From Candidatus Pacearchaeota archaeon (lineage in GTDB: Archaea > Nanobdellota > Nanobdellia > Pacearchaeales > GW2011-AR1): a stretch of DNA of 7,714 nucleotides. Positions 1 through 6,349 of this stretch are shown here, piece by piece. The DNA lies in assembly GCA_016784085.1 (NCBI GenBank), contig JADHVH010000021.1, forward strand, positions 1 to 7,714, given 5' to 3'. Position 1 is the first letter of the stretch. Each line of letters begins with the position of its first letter. Position numbers and translations under genes: made by a program. The notes below the pieces were generated by a model. That model was not told where the DNA came from, searched no databases, and was given only the letters and a program-made list of their open reading frames with translations.

Positions 1-152
1 TAATTCCAAGGTATGAAAAACCAATTTCATATTCAGGTAAATTATTTGATGATGAAAATTATGGTGACTCAGTAAAAGAAACAACTGATATTGAAAATGT
101 AGAAGTAATTGAGATGATAAAAAGAGATTTATTAAAAAAGTTTAATAAATAA
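1..152 (+). CDS. C-terminal end of an unrecognised protein (partial)
   Basis: An open frame enters from the left edge (first full codon at base 3) and ends with TAA at 150-152, giving the last 49 residues of a longer protein. The tail starts IPRYEKPISYSG and ends in a lysine-rich segment (MIKRDLLKKFNK) that looks like a terminal amphipathic helix. It is rich in acidic residues in the middle and shows no cysteine, membrane segment or catalytic motif. Codon use matches the neighbours (AT-ending codons, AGA/AGG arginine). It converges on the beta-propeller gene on the other strand, with only 26 bp between the stops. The family is not recognised from this fragment; a sugar-metabolism or glycan role would be a guess from the neighbourhood only. 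Confidence 0.7.
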   Translation, partial: IPRYEKPISYSGKLFDDENYGDSVKETTDIENVEVIEMIKRDLLKKFNK

Positions 153-153
153 C

Positions 154-164
154 TTTTTTATTTT
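154..164 (+). terminator. T-rich transcription terminator after the partial gene
   Basis: Directly after the TAA at 150-152 come six Ts (154-159), an A and four more Ts (161-164). Archaeal RNA polymerase terminates at oligo-T runs without needing a hairpin, and the position between two convergent genes fits. On the minus strand, six Ts (complement of A134-139) lie about 40 nt past the beta-propeller stop and could end that transcript. The call rests on composition and position only, in a very AT-rich background. Confidence 0.45.
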
Positions 165-178
165 ATAAATAATTTTGA

Positions 179-1120
179 TTAATAATTAATCGTTTCTTTT
201 ACTTGATATATTCTCCAATTATCAGGATAATTAAATACACTAATTTCATTCCCATTATAATCAATTTCTACTAATTTATGATTGTTTGAATCTGCTACTA
301 AAATATTTTCATTAGATAATTCTATTGAATCTTGAATCCAACCAAAATCAACTCCAATCTTTCTTATAATTTTTCCATTTATATTAAAAATAAAGATTTC
401 ATTACTTCTTGTATTTGAAACTATAAATTCACCAGAAGCTAAAGGATAAATTGAATGTTGATTCCTCATACCTTTTAATAAAATATCAATATTTTTTGAT
501 TTAACATCAATTGAAATTATATTCCCTTGATGAAATAAACTTGCAAATATAGTTTCTTCAGCATCAGTTGAATATATAGCTGAATTTATATGAGTTGTTT
601 GAAATAAAGTTAAATAATTAATATTATTATGACTAATAGATTTATCAATTTTTCTTGGAGTGCCATATTGGTCTTTTATAAAACCATTATCTGTTGCCCA
701 CCAATCAAATAAAATTTTTCCTTTATCATCAACTTCAAGAATTGCATCTAAACCTGTACTAGTTACGAGAATTCCTCTATTAGAAAGATTTAGTGAATGT
801 AAATCATTAAAATAAGGATTATTTATTTCACCTTGTATTCTAAAATTATTATCAAGAATATATATTTTATTTTCACGCATAGAAGAAACATAAATTAAAT
901 TATTTTTCAAATCAAATCCTGATGGACAACTAATTTCTTTTGTAGAAATAATTTTCTTTTTTTTCCAATCAAACCTAACTAATAATCCTCCTAAATATAT
1001 ATTTCGACCTATGGGTTTGTTAGTACCAATTTTTCCATCTTTTTTTAATACTGAATTTTCTTTCCAATGCTTTTTCATAACATTATAATTAGTAGTTAAA
1101 CATGTAAACAAGATTTCCAT
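179..1120 (-). CDS. Beta-propeller protein (NHL/SMP-30/arylsulfotransferase-like)
   Basis: A 313-residue protein built of repeating strand-turn-strand units typical of a beta-propeller: for example IYVSSMRENKIYILD (76-90), ILVTSTGLDAILEVD (117-131), FIVSNTRSNEIFIFN (232-246) and ILVADSNNHKLVEID (273-287). Each has the 'ILV-S/D-N/T-x-x-N/D-x-I/L-x-x-I/F-D' form seen in NHL and six-bladed propellers. Histidines recur at the start of three blades (DLHSL H108, TTHIN H177, NQHSI H222), with D264 in the matching place of the last blade. This suggests a ring of polar residues facing the central tunnel, as in propeller enzymes or metal-binding propellers. There is no signal peptide or membrane helix, so it is probably cytoplasmic. 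The start is preceded on its strand by a weak AGGGAA (complement of 1131-1136). It is transcribed divergently from the decarboxylase. The substrate is unknown; hydrolase, lactonase, sulfotransferase-like or purely binding roles are all possible. Confidence 0.75.
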   Translation of the reverse strand: MEILFTCLTTNYNVMKKHWKENSVLKKDGKIGTNKPIGRNIYLGGLLVRFDWKKKKIISTKEISCPSGFDLKNNLIYVSSMRENKIYILDNNFRIQGEINNPYFNDLHSLNLSNRGILVTSTGLDAILEVDDKGKILFDWWATDNGFIKDQYGTPRKIDKSISHNNINYLTLFQTTHINSAIYSTDAEETIFASLFHQGNIISIDVKSKNIDILLKGMRNQHSIYPLASGEFIVSNTRSNEIFIFNINGKIIRKIGVDFGWIQDSIELSNENILVADSNNHKLVEIDYNGNEISVFNYPDNWRIYQVKETINY

Positions 1121-1171
1121 TTTTTAATAATTCCCTAAAAAAAATTATTATTAAGATCTTTTATCTCTTAC

Positions 1172-1179
1172 TTTATAAA
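1172..1179 (-). promoter_or_regulatory. Candidate TATA box for the minus-strand propeller gene
   Basis: On the minus strand this reads TTTATAAA. Transcription would start about 25 nt further on, near 1150, leaving a leader of about 30 nt before the ATG at 1120 with a weak AGGGAA SD-like element 10 nt upstream of it. A 7-bp inverted repeat (TTAAGAT at 1151-1157, ATCTTAA at 1179-1185) spans the downstream side of the box. In DNA this AT-rich it may be chance. Confidence 0.4.
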
Positions 1180-1237
1180 TCTTAAGAATTAGATAAAAAT
1201 TTAATTTTTTAACTCTTAAAGTTTAAAATTCAAAAAA

Positions 1238-1247
1238 CTTAAATATA
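1238..1247 (+). promoter_or_regulatory. Archaeal TATA box for the decarboxylase gene
   Basis: CTTAAATATA preceded by an A-run (AAAAAA at 1232-1237, a plausible BRE) is a good match to archaeal promoters. Transcription would start near 1269, giving a leader of about 28 nt. The leader is purine-rich, with two SD-like elements: GAGGAG at 1274-1279 and AGGGGA at 1282-1287. The second is better spaced, 9 nt before the ATG at 1297. This would drive the decarboxylase and the overlapping nucleotidyltransferase. Confidence 0.6.
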
Positions 1248-1296
1248 GGTTCTAATAATTCTTTATTTAGAAAGAGGAGATAGGGGATAATAATTA

Positions 1297-2871
1297 ATGG
1301 GAAAAAACCATGAAGATGAGATAAATCAGTTTTTTATCACCAATGAAAATAAAGAAGAATTCTTAGGTTTTGTGAAAGATGCTGTTGAAATGAGTGTTGA
1401 TTTTAAAACAGGAGATTTGTTCAAAAATGAACTTATAAATTTTAAAGATCAAAAAGAAATCTCTGAAAAGATATATGAAAAAATACCCCAAAATTCAATT
1501 TCTTTTCCAAAAGTTCTTGATGAATATAAAAATAAGATATTAGATGGTTCAACAAATTGGAGTTGGAAAGGTTTTATTGGATTTCCAGATTCAGGAAATT
1601 CTATTGCAGCAAATATTGGGCATTTTATGCAAGGTTTAAGTCAACAAAATTTATGTAACTCTAAACATATTTCTCCTACTGCAACATTTGTTGAAATTCA
1701 AATAATCAATTGGTTAAGAGAACTTTTAGGTTATAAAGTTCATAAAAAACCGAAAAGCCTGTTTGAGATTGGTGGAGTTTATGCACCAGGAGGAGTATTA
1801 TCTAATACAATAGCTCTTTTAGTTGCGAGAGAAAAAAAATTTAAGAATTGTATAAAAAAAGGAATAAATTTTGATCCTTCAAAAATTAAAATGATTTTGC
1901 CTACAGGAATTGGACATTATTCTAGTAGAGCTGCAATGGGTTGGCTTGGAATGGGTACTGACAATGTAATATTTGTTAAAACTAATCCTGATTTTTCTAT
2001 TAATCAAGATTCTCTAAAAAAGGAAATTAAAGATGCAAAGGCAAGAGGAGAAACAATATTTTGTGTAACTGCTTATGCAGGAGATTCTCGTTCAATGATG
2101 ATTGATGATTTTAAAGGATTATCAAAAATTACTAAGAAAGAAGGAATTTGGTTACATGCTGATGCATGTCATGGTTCATCTTTAGCTTTTAGTGAAAAAC
2201 TTAAACCAGCTATTGAAGGATTAAAATATGCTGATTCAGTTACACTTGATCCACATAAAGTTTTTTGGTCACCATATAATCTAAGTTATGTATTATTCAA
2301 AGATCCAGCTGGATTAAAATCAGTATCAGGTGTAAGTGATTTAATTACCAATGAAAGTTTCTCTTTTGGACAAACATCACCATTTATTGGAAGTTGGGGA
2401 TTTCATAGTTTAAAATTATGGTTCACAATAAAACATATGGGATTAAAAAATATTGGAAAATATATTGAATTAAGAAAAGAACGAGCAGAATATTTACATA
2501 AAAAATTAGGAACTAAAAAATCATTTTATAGATTCAATAATGTTACAATAAATAGTGTGATTTTCATGTATGTTCCAGATAATCTAAAACAAGAATTATT
2601 AGAAGGTAACAAAGAAGTAATTGATAAAGTTAATTTACTAAACAAGAATATTCGTGAAAAATTATTTGAATCTGAAAATTATTTTATACATACATTTAAA
2701 GTTCCAGATTTTGCTAATGTTTTAGGTTGTGGTAATGAAAAAGAATGGCAAACTTTGAGAGTAATGATTGGCAACCCTTTAACAGATGAAAAAGTTCTAG
2801 ATTCATTTTTAGGGATTTTAGAAATTGTTGCTCAAGAAGAATATAAAAAACTATTTGAAAATAAAAAATGA
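1297..2871 (+). CDS. Group II PLP-dependent amino acid decarboxylase
   Basis: A 524-residue fold-type I PLP enzyme of the group II decarboxylase family (glutamate, aromatic amino acid, diaminobutyrate and cysteine sulfinate decarboxylases), which releases CO2 from an amino acid to make an amine. Motifs in order: SPTATFVE (126-133, like the family SPxATxLE); APGGVLSNTIALLVARE (163-179, phosphate-loop region, family SGGxxANxxAL); GIGHYSSRAA with H207 as the ring-stacking histidine; LHADACHG with D289 facing the pyridine nitrogen; and LDPHK with K321 as the Schiff-base lysine. A C-terminal LRVMIGNPLTDEKV (487-500) resembles the family's LRvxxxNPxTt tail. The usual GTTxxGxxD stretch reads GDSRSMMID (262-270), so the subfamily is divergent. 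The start is supported by SD-like purines just upstream. The stop overlaps the next start (ATGA), so the product probably works with the nucleotidyltransferase. The substrate is not predictable; MfnA (tyrosine/aspartate) is related but shorter. Confidence 0.9.
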   Translation: MGKNHEDEINQFFITNENKEEFLGFVKDAVEMSVDFKTGDLFKNELINFKDQKEISEKIYEKIPQNSISFPKVLDEYKNKILDGSTNWSWKGFIGFPDSGNSIAANIGHFMQGLSQQNLCNSKHISPTATFVEIQIINWLRELLGYKVHKKPKSLFEIGGVYAPGGVLSNTIALLVAREKKFKNCIKKGINFDPSKIKMILPTGIGHYSSRAAMGWLGMGTDNVIFVKTNPDFSINQDSLKKEIKDAKARGETIFCVTAYAGDSRSMMIDDFKGLSKITKKEGIWLHADACHGSSLAFSEKLKPAIEGLKYADSVTLDPHKVFWSPYNLSYVLFKDPAGLKSVSGVSDLITNESFSFGQTSPFIGSWGFHSLKLWFTIKHMGLKNIGKYIELRKERAEYLHKKLGTKKSFYRFNNVTINSVIFMYVPDNLKQELLEGNKEVIDKVNLLNKNIREKLFESENYFIHTFKVPDFANVLGCGNEKEWQTLRVMIGNPLTDEKVLDSFLGILEIVAQEEYKKLFENKK

Positions 2872-3581
2872 ATATTAAACTTATAGATAAATTAAAAGAA
2901 ACATATACTTCTTTTTTTGAAGAGGAGAAGCATGTTACTTACTTGTATGGTTCTCAAGCTTATGATATGGCTAGAAATACATCAGATTTAGATCTTGTAA
3001 CTATTGTTGATAATATTTCTCCTCAAAAATTAGAGAATCTTATCTCTTATGTAATAGATTTGCATAAAAAACATGGACTAGAAATTGATAATGAAGTACC
3101 TCATGAGAAAAAATTAGTAGTACCTTTTGATATGATGAACTTTGCTGTTGAAGGTAGAGGATTCCATTACTCTGAAGGAAAGGTGATTGTACCAACATTA
3201 GAAAAAAGTGAGGCTTACCTATCTTCAAATGAATTAATGTACAGAATTCTATTAAATACAATTACCGGAAAAACTCTCTTAATTTCAGGTGACCAAAAAT
3301 TACTTGAAGATTACAAAAATAAAGGATGGGATACGATGTTTAGAGTTATGTGGAATTTACATAATGAAGAGTTATCAGTTAGAGACTTGGTTCAAAAATT
3401 AATAGGTACACCAAATAGACAAGGTGAAGCATATATGGGTTATAAAGATAAAGCCAAAATAAGAGAATTTTTAGAGCATGAAGTAGAAAAAAGATTAAGA
3501 GATTATGAAAAAAAGGGACTATTATGGTCAAAAAATGAAAGATTTAAACCTATAGATGAAGATTTTATAACCCTTATATAA
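2868..3581 (+). CDS. Pol-beta-superfamily nucleotidyltransferase
   Basis: A 237-residue protein with an N-terminal nucleotidyltransferase domain. LYGSQAYDMARNTSDLDL carries the GS...DxD signature: G28-S29 binds the nucleotide phosphates, and D40 and D42 hold the metal ions. A third carboxylate probably comes from the strand LEIDNEVP (71-78; D74 or E72). Residues 115-237 are mostly helical, with basic and acidic heptads, and probably form the acceptor-binding part. This superfamily transfers a nucleoside monophosphate to a hydroxyl or protein side chain; members include aminoglycoside nucleotidyltransferases, MNT antitoxins and protein AMPylators. The start overlaps the decarboxylase stop by 4 bp (ATGA) and no SD is visible, so translation is probably coupled. 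The size and lack of a HEPN partner argue against a toxin-antitoxin role. A small-molecule acceptor, perhaps the decarboxylase product or a sugar, is inference. Confidence 0.8.
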   Translation: MNIKLIDKLKETYTSFFEEEKHVTYLYGSQAYDMARNTSDLDLVTIVDNISPQKLENLISYVIDLHKKHGLEIDNEVPHEKKLVVPFDMMNFAVEGRGFHYSEGKVIVPTLEKSEAYLSSNELMYRILLNTITGKTLLISGDQKLLEDYKNKGWDTMFRVMWNLHNEELSVRDLVQKLIGTPNRQGEAYMGYKDKAKIREFLEHEVEKRLRDYEKKGLLWSKNERFKPIDEDFITLI

Positions 3582-3612
3582 ATTTAATTCTAATTACTTA
3601 TAGTGGATAAAA

Positions 3613-3630
3613 CTTATAAAGCTTATATAA
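3613..3630 (+). promoter_or_regulatory. Leaderless-type promoter for the GT2 gene
   Basis: AAAACTTATAAA (3609-3620) has a TATA element (3613-3620) centred about 26 bp before the ATG at 3643, the spacing that puts the transcription start at the start codon itself. A second TATA-like sequence (CTTATATAA, 3622-3630) lies too close to the ATG for a normal start. Between the boxes and the ATG there are only A and T, with no SD. The 61-bp gap before this gene (3582-3642) holds nothing else recognisable. Confidence 0.5.
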
Positions 3631-3642
3631 AAATTAAATTTT

Positions 3643-4671
3643 ATGTATGATATATTTATTTTAACACATCCACCTTATTTTAAATTTTTGAAACAGCATT
3701 TGGAATCAATTGACTATGCTCTTGGAGATAGAAATACACCTGTTTATTTGTTGGCAGTAAAGACTTCAGATGAAGAAGAAACACAACTTAGAAACATTCT
3801 AAAAGAAGTAGATTTACCTTTGGAATTAAAAGTAGAAAAAGAAGGAGTTACAATTGGAAAAAGTAGAAATCTTTTGTCAAGTCAAGGAAATTCCGATTGG
3901 GCAATTTTTTTAGATTCTGATACAAGAATTTGTGAAGATTATTTTGAGCAGCTTGAAAATACAATTGGAATTTATGGAAAAACAAGTGATGCATTTGCTG
4001 GAGGAATTGGAACTTTAGAAAGTTCAAAATATGGATTATATGAAGGAATCATGGACCTTAGAGTATATCTAGATAAACTTAAAATTCCTAGACAAGAATT
4101 TAATCAGCTTCTTGATAGTTTTGATTATGATCTTTTAATTAATGGAAATGAAAAAAAATTTTATACATCTGTAAAAGAAAAATTATCACATTTAACTGGA
4201 AAAGAAACATTTGCTTTACAAGGTTTTAATCAAGTTATAAAGCGAGAAACTCTTACTGAACTTGGAGGCTTTGCTGAAAATTTATGGTCTGCTGAAGATA
4301 GAGAAATGGCTCTTAGATTAAATGCTCTTGGAAAAACAGTTACATTTATTCCTCAACTTTGGATTGATCATTTATATGATTTTAGTTTAAAAGATATTAT
4401 GAGAAGAAAAAAAATCCATGGTAGATGGTATGCACAAATATATCGTGAAGAAAATGAAGATTATTTAACAGATTTACCTGTTCTAAAGTTATTAATAGAA
4501 AAATTAGCAAGATCCTTAAAACCACATAAACCTTTTAATAGAAATCTTAATGGAAGAATTTATTCTGCAGTAGCTACATTTTGTTATGTGGGAAGTTTTA
4601 TGAAATCTCAAATTGAAGCAGGATTTACAAAGATAAAAGGAGATAGTTGGACTTATGACAGAGACAAATAA
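3643..4671 (+). CDS. Family 2 (GT-A) glycosyltransferase
   Basis: A 342-residue GT-A fold enzyme that would move a sugar from a nucleotide donor to an acceptor at the cytoplasmic face of the membrane. The N-terminus FILTHPPYFKFLKQHLESI (5-23) is the first strand and helix of the nucleotide-binding half. GVTIGKSRNLL (68-78) is the usual region before the metal site. The metal-binding DxD is DSD at 91-93 in WAIFLDSDT. QGFNQVIKRETLTELGGF (193-210) and AEDREMALRLNALGK (217-231) give the acceptor-side GGF and ED motifs, with E218-D219 the likely catalytic pair; IDH (241-243) and RRKKIHGR (254-261) follow, as in the GT2 QxxRW region. An insert of about 70 residues (125-190) lies between DSD and QGFNQ. 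No clear membrane helix is seen; the C-terminal 40 residues include a mildly hydrophobic stretch (307-319). The sugar is unknown. Confidence 0.85.
   Translation: MYDIFILTHPPYFKFLKQHLESIDYALGDRNTPVYLLAVKTSDEEETQLRNILKEVDLPLELKVEKEGVTIGKSRNLLSSQGNSDWAIFLDSDTRICEDYFEQLENTIGIYGKTSDAFAGGIGTLESSKYGLYEGIMDLRVYLDKLKIPRQEFNQLLDSFDYDLLINGNEKKFYTSVKEKLSHLTGKETFALQGFNQVIKRETLTELGGFAENLWSAEDREMALRLNALGKTVTFIPQLWIDHLYDFSLKDIMRRKKIHGRWYAQIYREENEDYLTDLPVLKLLIEKLARSLKPHKPFNRNLNGRIYSAVATFCYVGSFMKSQIEAGFTKIKGDSWTYDRDK
4639..4643 (+). promoter_or_regulatory. Ribosome binding site supporting the kinase start
   Basis: GGAGA (inside AAAGGAGA) lies 11 nt before the ATG at 4655, within the end of the GT2 gene. It supports that start despite the 17-bp overlap. 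No other methionine follows before the P-loop, so the start could not be moved downstream. Confidence 0.5.
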
Positions 4672-5224
4672 GATAAGAGTTGCAGGTCTTTTTGGATATA
4701 TTGGTTCTGGTAAATCTTCTCTAGTACGTTCATTTTTGGAAATTCCTGGATTTAATGTTATTATGAAAGAAGAACTAACATATGAGTGGTTTAGAAAAAG
4801 TTATAGTGATAGAGATCCAAAATGTTATAATGATGTTATTAAAGAAGAATTAATTAAAGATCCTTTATTTCTAATGAAATTATCTTATTCAAAATTTTTA
4901 CCAGGTGTAATAAATATATTTGAATCTATAAATACTCCAAATGAGGCAGAATTATTATTAGAAAATTCTGAATCTATATTAGTAGGAATTTGGAGAAAGA
5001 GAGAGGAAAGAGAAAAAGCTATTTTAAGTGGCCGAATTAAAACTGTAACTTTTGATGAGCCTAATTCACGAGATTCATTTCTTTCTTTAGATTCTCGTGT
5101 AAATGGATATATGCATGAGGGAAATTGTTTATATTTTATGGCTGATGAAATAATAGTAAATTCTAAAGATTTTAATTATCTTAGGAATAATTTTATTAAA
5201 ACATTAGGTGAAAGATGGAAGTAG
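4655..5224 (+). CDS. P-loop NTPase, nucleotide/CoA-kinase-like
   Basis: A 189-residue protein with a Walker A loop near the N-terminus: G14-YIGS-G19-K20-S21 after a hydrophobic strand (RVAGLFG). The second half follows the plan of small kinases such as dephospho-CoA kinase and the archaeal UPF0200 family. A strand ILVGIWRKREEREKAI (108-123) carries the basic lid residues. It is followed by NSRDSFLSLDSRVNG (137-151) and by MADEIIVNS (162-170), which matches the 'AD..I.N' end of the nucleotide-binding core. The length fits a single-domain kinase (170-230 residues). It overlaps the GT2 gene by 17 bp and the GT4 gene by 10 bp, so all three proteins are probably made together. A role in phosphorylating a sugar, lipid carrier or nucleotide precursor for the transferases is inference. 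It might also be a GTPase-like regulator, but no NKxD motif is visible. Confidence 0.7.
   Translation: MTETNKIRVAGLFGYIGSGKSSLVRSFLEIPGFNVIMKEELTYEWFRKSYSDRDPKCYNDVIKEELIKDPLFLMKLSYSKFLPGVINIFESINTPNEAELLLENSESILVGIWRKREEREKAILSGRIKTVTFDEPNSRDSFLSLDSRVNGYMHEGNCLYFMADEIIVNSKDFNYLRNNFIKTLGERWK
5206..5211 (+). promoter_or_regulatory. AGGTGA ribosome binding site for the GT4 gene
   Basis: AGGTGA matches the archaeal 16S tail complement (GGTGA core) and lies 3 nt before the ATG at 5215, inside the last codons of the kinase gene. It is the clearest SD in the window and supports this start. The spacing is short. Confidence 0.6.
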
Positions 5225-6276
5225 TACATATTCATTGGAGCGGTAAACCAATTATAGGAGGAATTGAGATCCATTTAAGTGATCTATTACCTGAACTTAA
5301 TAAAAATATTTCTTCAACTTTAATTTGTGGAACTGATACTGAAGATTTTGAATTTCAAAGATATCATAAAGGATTAAGTATAGGTGAGACTCTTGATGTT
5401 AATGGATTTTTAAGAGATAATCTAGATTTAATAAATAAAGCTAATATTATACATTTCCATAATGGTCATGTTGTTTCTCCAGAAAAAACAAAAATTTTAT
5501 TTGAGCAATTTAGAGGAACCGGAAAAAATCAAGTGTTGAGTATTCATAATTTTAATAGTTCTCCTGAATCTGAAGAAATTTTAAATTTACCTTTTTCAGA
5601 GATTATTGTTTATAGTGATTTTATGCATAATGAATTAAAGAAGAAATATAAGCTTGATTCAAAAGTATTACCTTGTTATATTATACTTCCTTCAACTCCA
5701 GCTCAAACCAATAATATAAGACCAGTCGTTCTACAACCAACAAGATTTCTTAATTGGAAAGGGAGTGATTTAAGTTTAAGAGCAGTTTCAGAATTATTAG
5801 ATGAAGGTTATGATTTTGATTTTGTCCATGGTGGATATAGAAGATTATTATTTGGTGGTGTTGAAATTTCTGAAAAAATAAAATATTGGATTGATCTTGA
5901 ACGAATAAAACTTGATGATTTCTCAAAAGATGAAATGGTTAATGTAATGAGTAATTCAGATTTAATTCTACATCCAACAAAAGGTGAAGACCATCATGGA
6001 GAGCCTTTTGGACTTTCATGTCTTGAAGCAATGATGATGGGAAAAAAAATTATTGCTAGTTCATCTGGAAATTTACCTTATTTATTAGAAGGATATAGTT
6101 TAGGTACTATAATTCCAACTAATGATTATCCTAATTTGAAATTCTCTTTAAAAAATTTCCTTGATTCTGATAAAAGAAATTTATCTTCTGCAGATAAAAA
6201 GTTAATTAGTTCTTGGAGAGATTATATTTCTCGTGGAGTTAGAAAATATGAAGAACTCTATTCTTCTATTAGATAG
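5215..6276 (+). CDS. Family 4 (GT-B) glycosyltransferase
   Basis: A 353-residue GT-B enzyme of the retaining GT4 type. In the N-terminal half, GGIEIHLSDLLPEL (15-28) is the classic 'GG.e.h...L...L' loop, followed by IIHFHNGH (78-85) and SIHNF (109-113), acceptor-side histidine motifs. The C-terminal donor domain starts at LQPTRFLNWKGSDLSLRAV (173-191), with R177 and K182 holding the nucleotide diphosphate. HPTKGEDHHGEPFGLSCLE (253-271) contains the EX7E pair (E263, E271). SSGNLPYLLEG (283-293) completes the donor site. Length is normal for the family. There is no signal peptide or membrane helix, so it would act at the cytoplasmic side of the membrane on an acceptor such as a lipid-linked glycan. 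It ends the overlapping GT2-kinase-GT4 run. The sugar and acceptor cannot be told from the sequence. Confidence 0.88.
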   Translation: MEVVHIHWSGKPIIGGIEIHLSDLLPELNKNISSTLICGTDTEDFEFQRYHKGLSIGETLDVNGFLRDNLDLINKANIIHFHNGHVVSPEKTKILFEQFRGTGKNQVLSIHNFNSSPESEEILNLPFSEIIVYSDFMHNELKKKYKLDSKVLPCYIILPSTPAQTNNIRPVVLQPTRFLNWKGSDLSLRAVSELLDEGYDFDFVHGGYRRLLFGGVEISEKIKYWIDLERIKLDDFSKDEMVNVMSNSDLILHPTKGEDHHGEPFGLSCLEAMMMGKKIIASSSGNLPYLLEGYSLGTIIPTNDYPNLKFSLKNFLDSDKRNLSSADKKLISSWRDYISRGVRKYEELYSSIR

Positions 6277-6282
6277 GGATAA

Positions 6283-6292
6283 TTTTTATTTT
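6283..6292 (+). terminator. T-rich terminator candidate after the GT4 gene
   Basis: TTTTTATTTT lies 7 bases after the TAG at 6274-6276, in the 73-bp gap before the HAD gene. The run fits archaeal oligo-T termination and, with the TATA-like element that follows, suggests the HAD gene is a separate unit. There is no hairpin. Confidence 0.35.
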
Positions 6293-6310
6293 CCAAAGAT
6301 TTCCGATATT

Positions 6311-6330
6311 TTTATATATATTTTTAAATT
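6311..6330 (+). promoter_or_regulatory. TATA-type promoter for the HAD hydrolase gene
   Basis: TTTATATATA (6311-6320) would start transcription near 6341, giving a leader of about 9 nt. TTTTTAAATT (6321-6330), centred about 25 bp before the ATG at 6350, would give a leaderless transcript. Which one is used cannot be decided here; both favour the internal ATG at 6350 over the upstream ATG at 6233. Confidence 0.4.
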
Positions 6331-6349
6331 AAGGATTATAGAAATTAAC

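Noticed and set aside
1151..1187. 7-bp inverted repeat TTAAGAT/ATCTTAA around the minus-strand TATA box, with small palindromes AAGATCTT and TCTTAAGA
   Set aside because: It could be an operator between the divergent genes, but short AT-rich inverted repeats are expected by chance in this DNA and no second copy was seen.
3040..3261. 73-codon open frame on the minus strand inside the nucleotidyltransferase gene
   Set aside because: It lies wholly antisense to a gene with clear motifs, has no domain pattern, and its composition is what the reverse of an AT-rich gene gives.
2868..3581. Nucleotidyltransferase as the antitoxin of a HEPN-MNT toxin-antitoxin pair
   Set aside because: It is about twice the usual MNT length, and neither neighbour has a HEPN RX4-6H pattern; the partner by overlap is a decarboxylase.
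6233..6349. N-terminal 39-residue extension of the HAD protein
   Set aside because: It overlaps the GT4 gene, crosses T-rich and TATA-like DNA, and is not part of the HAD fold, which begins at the ATG at 6350.
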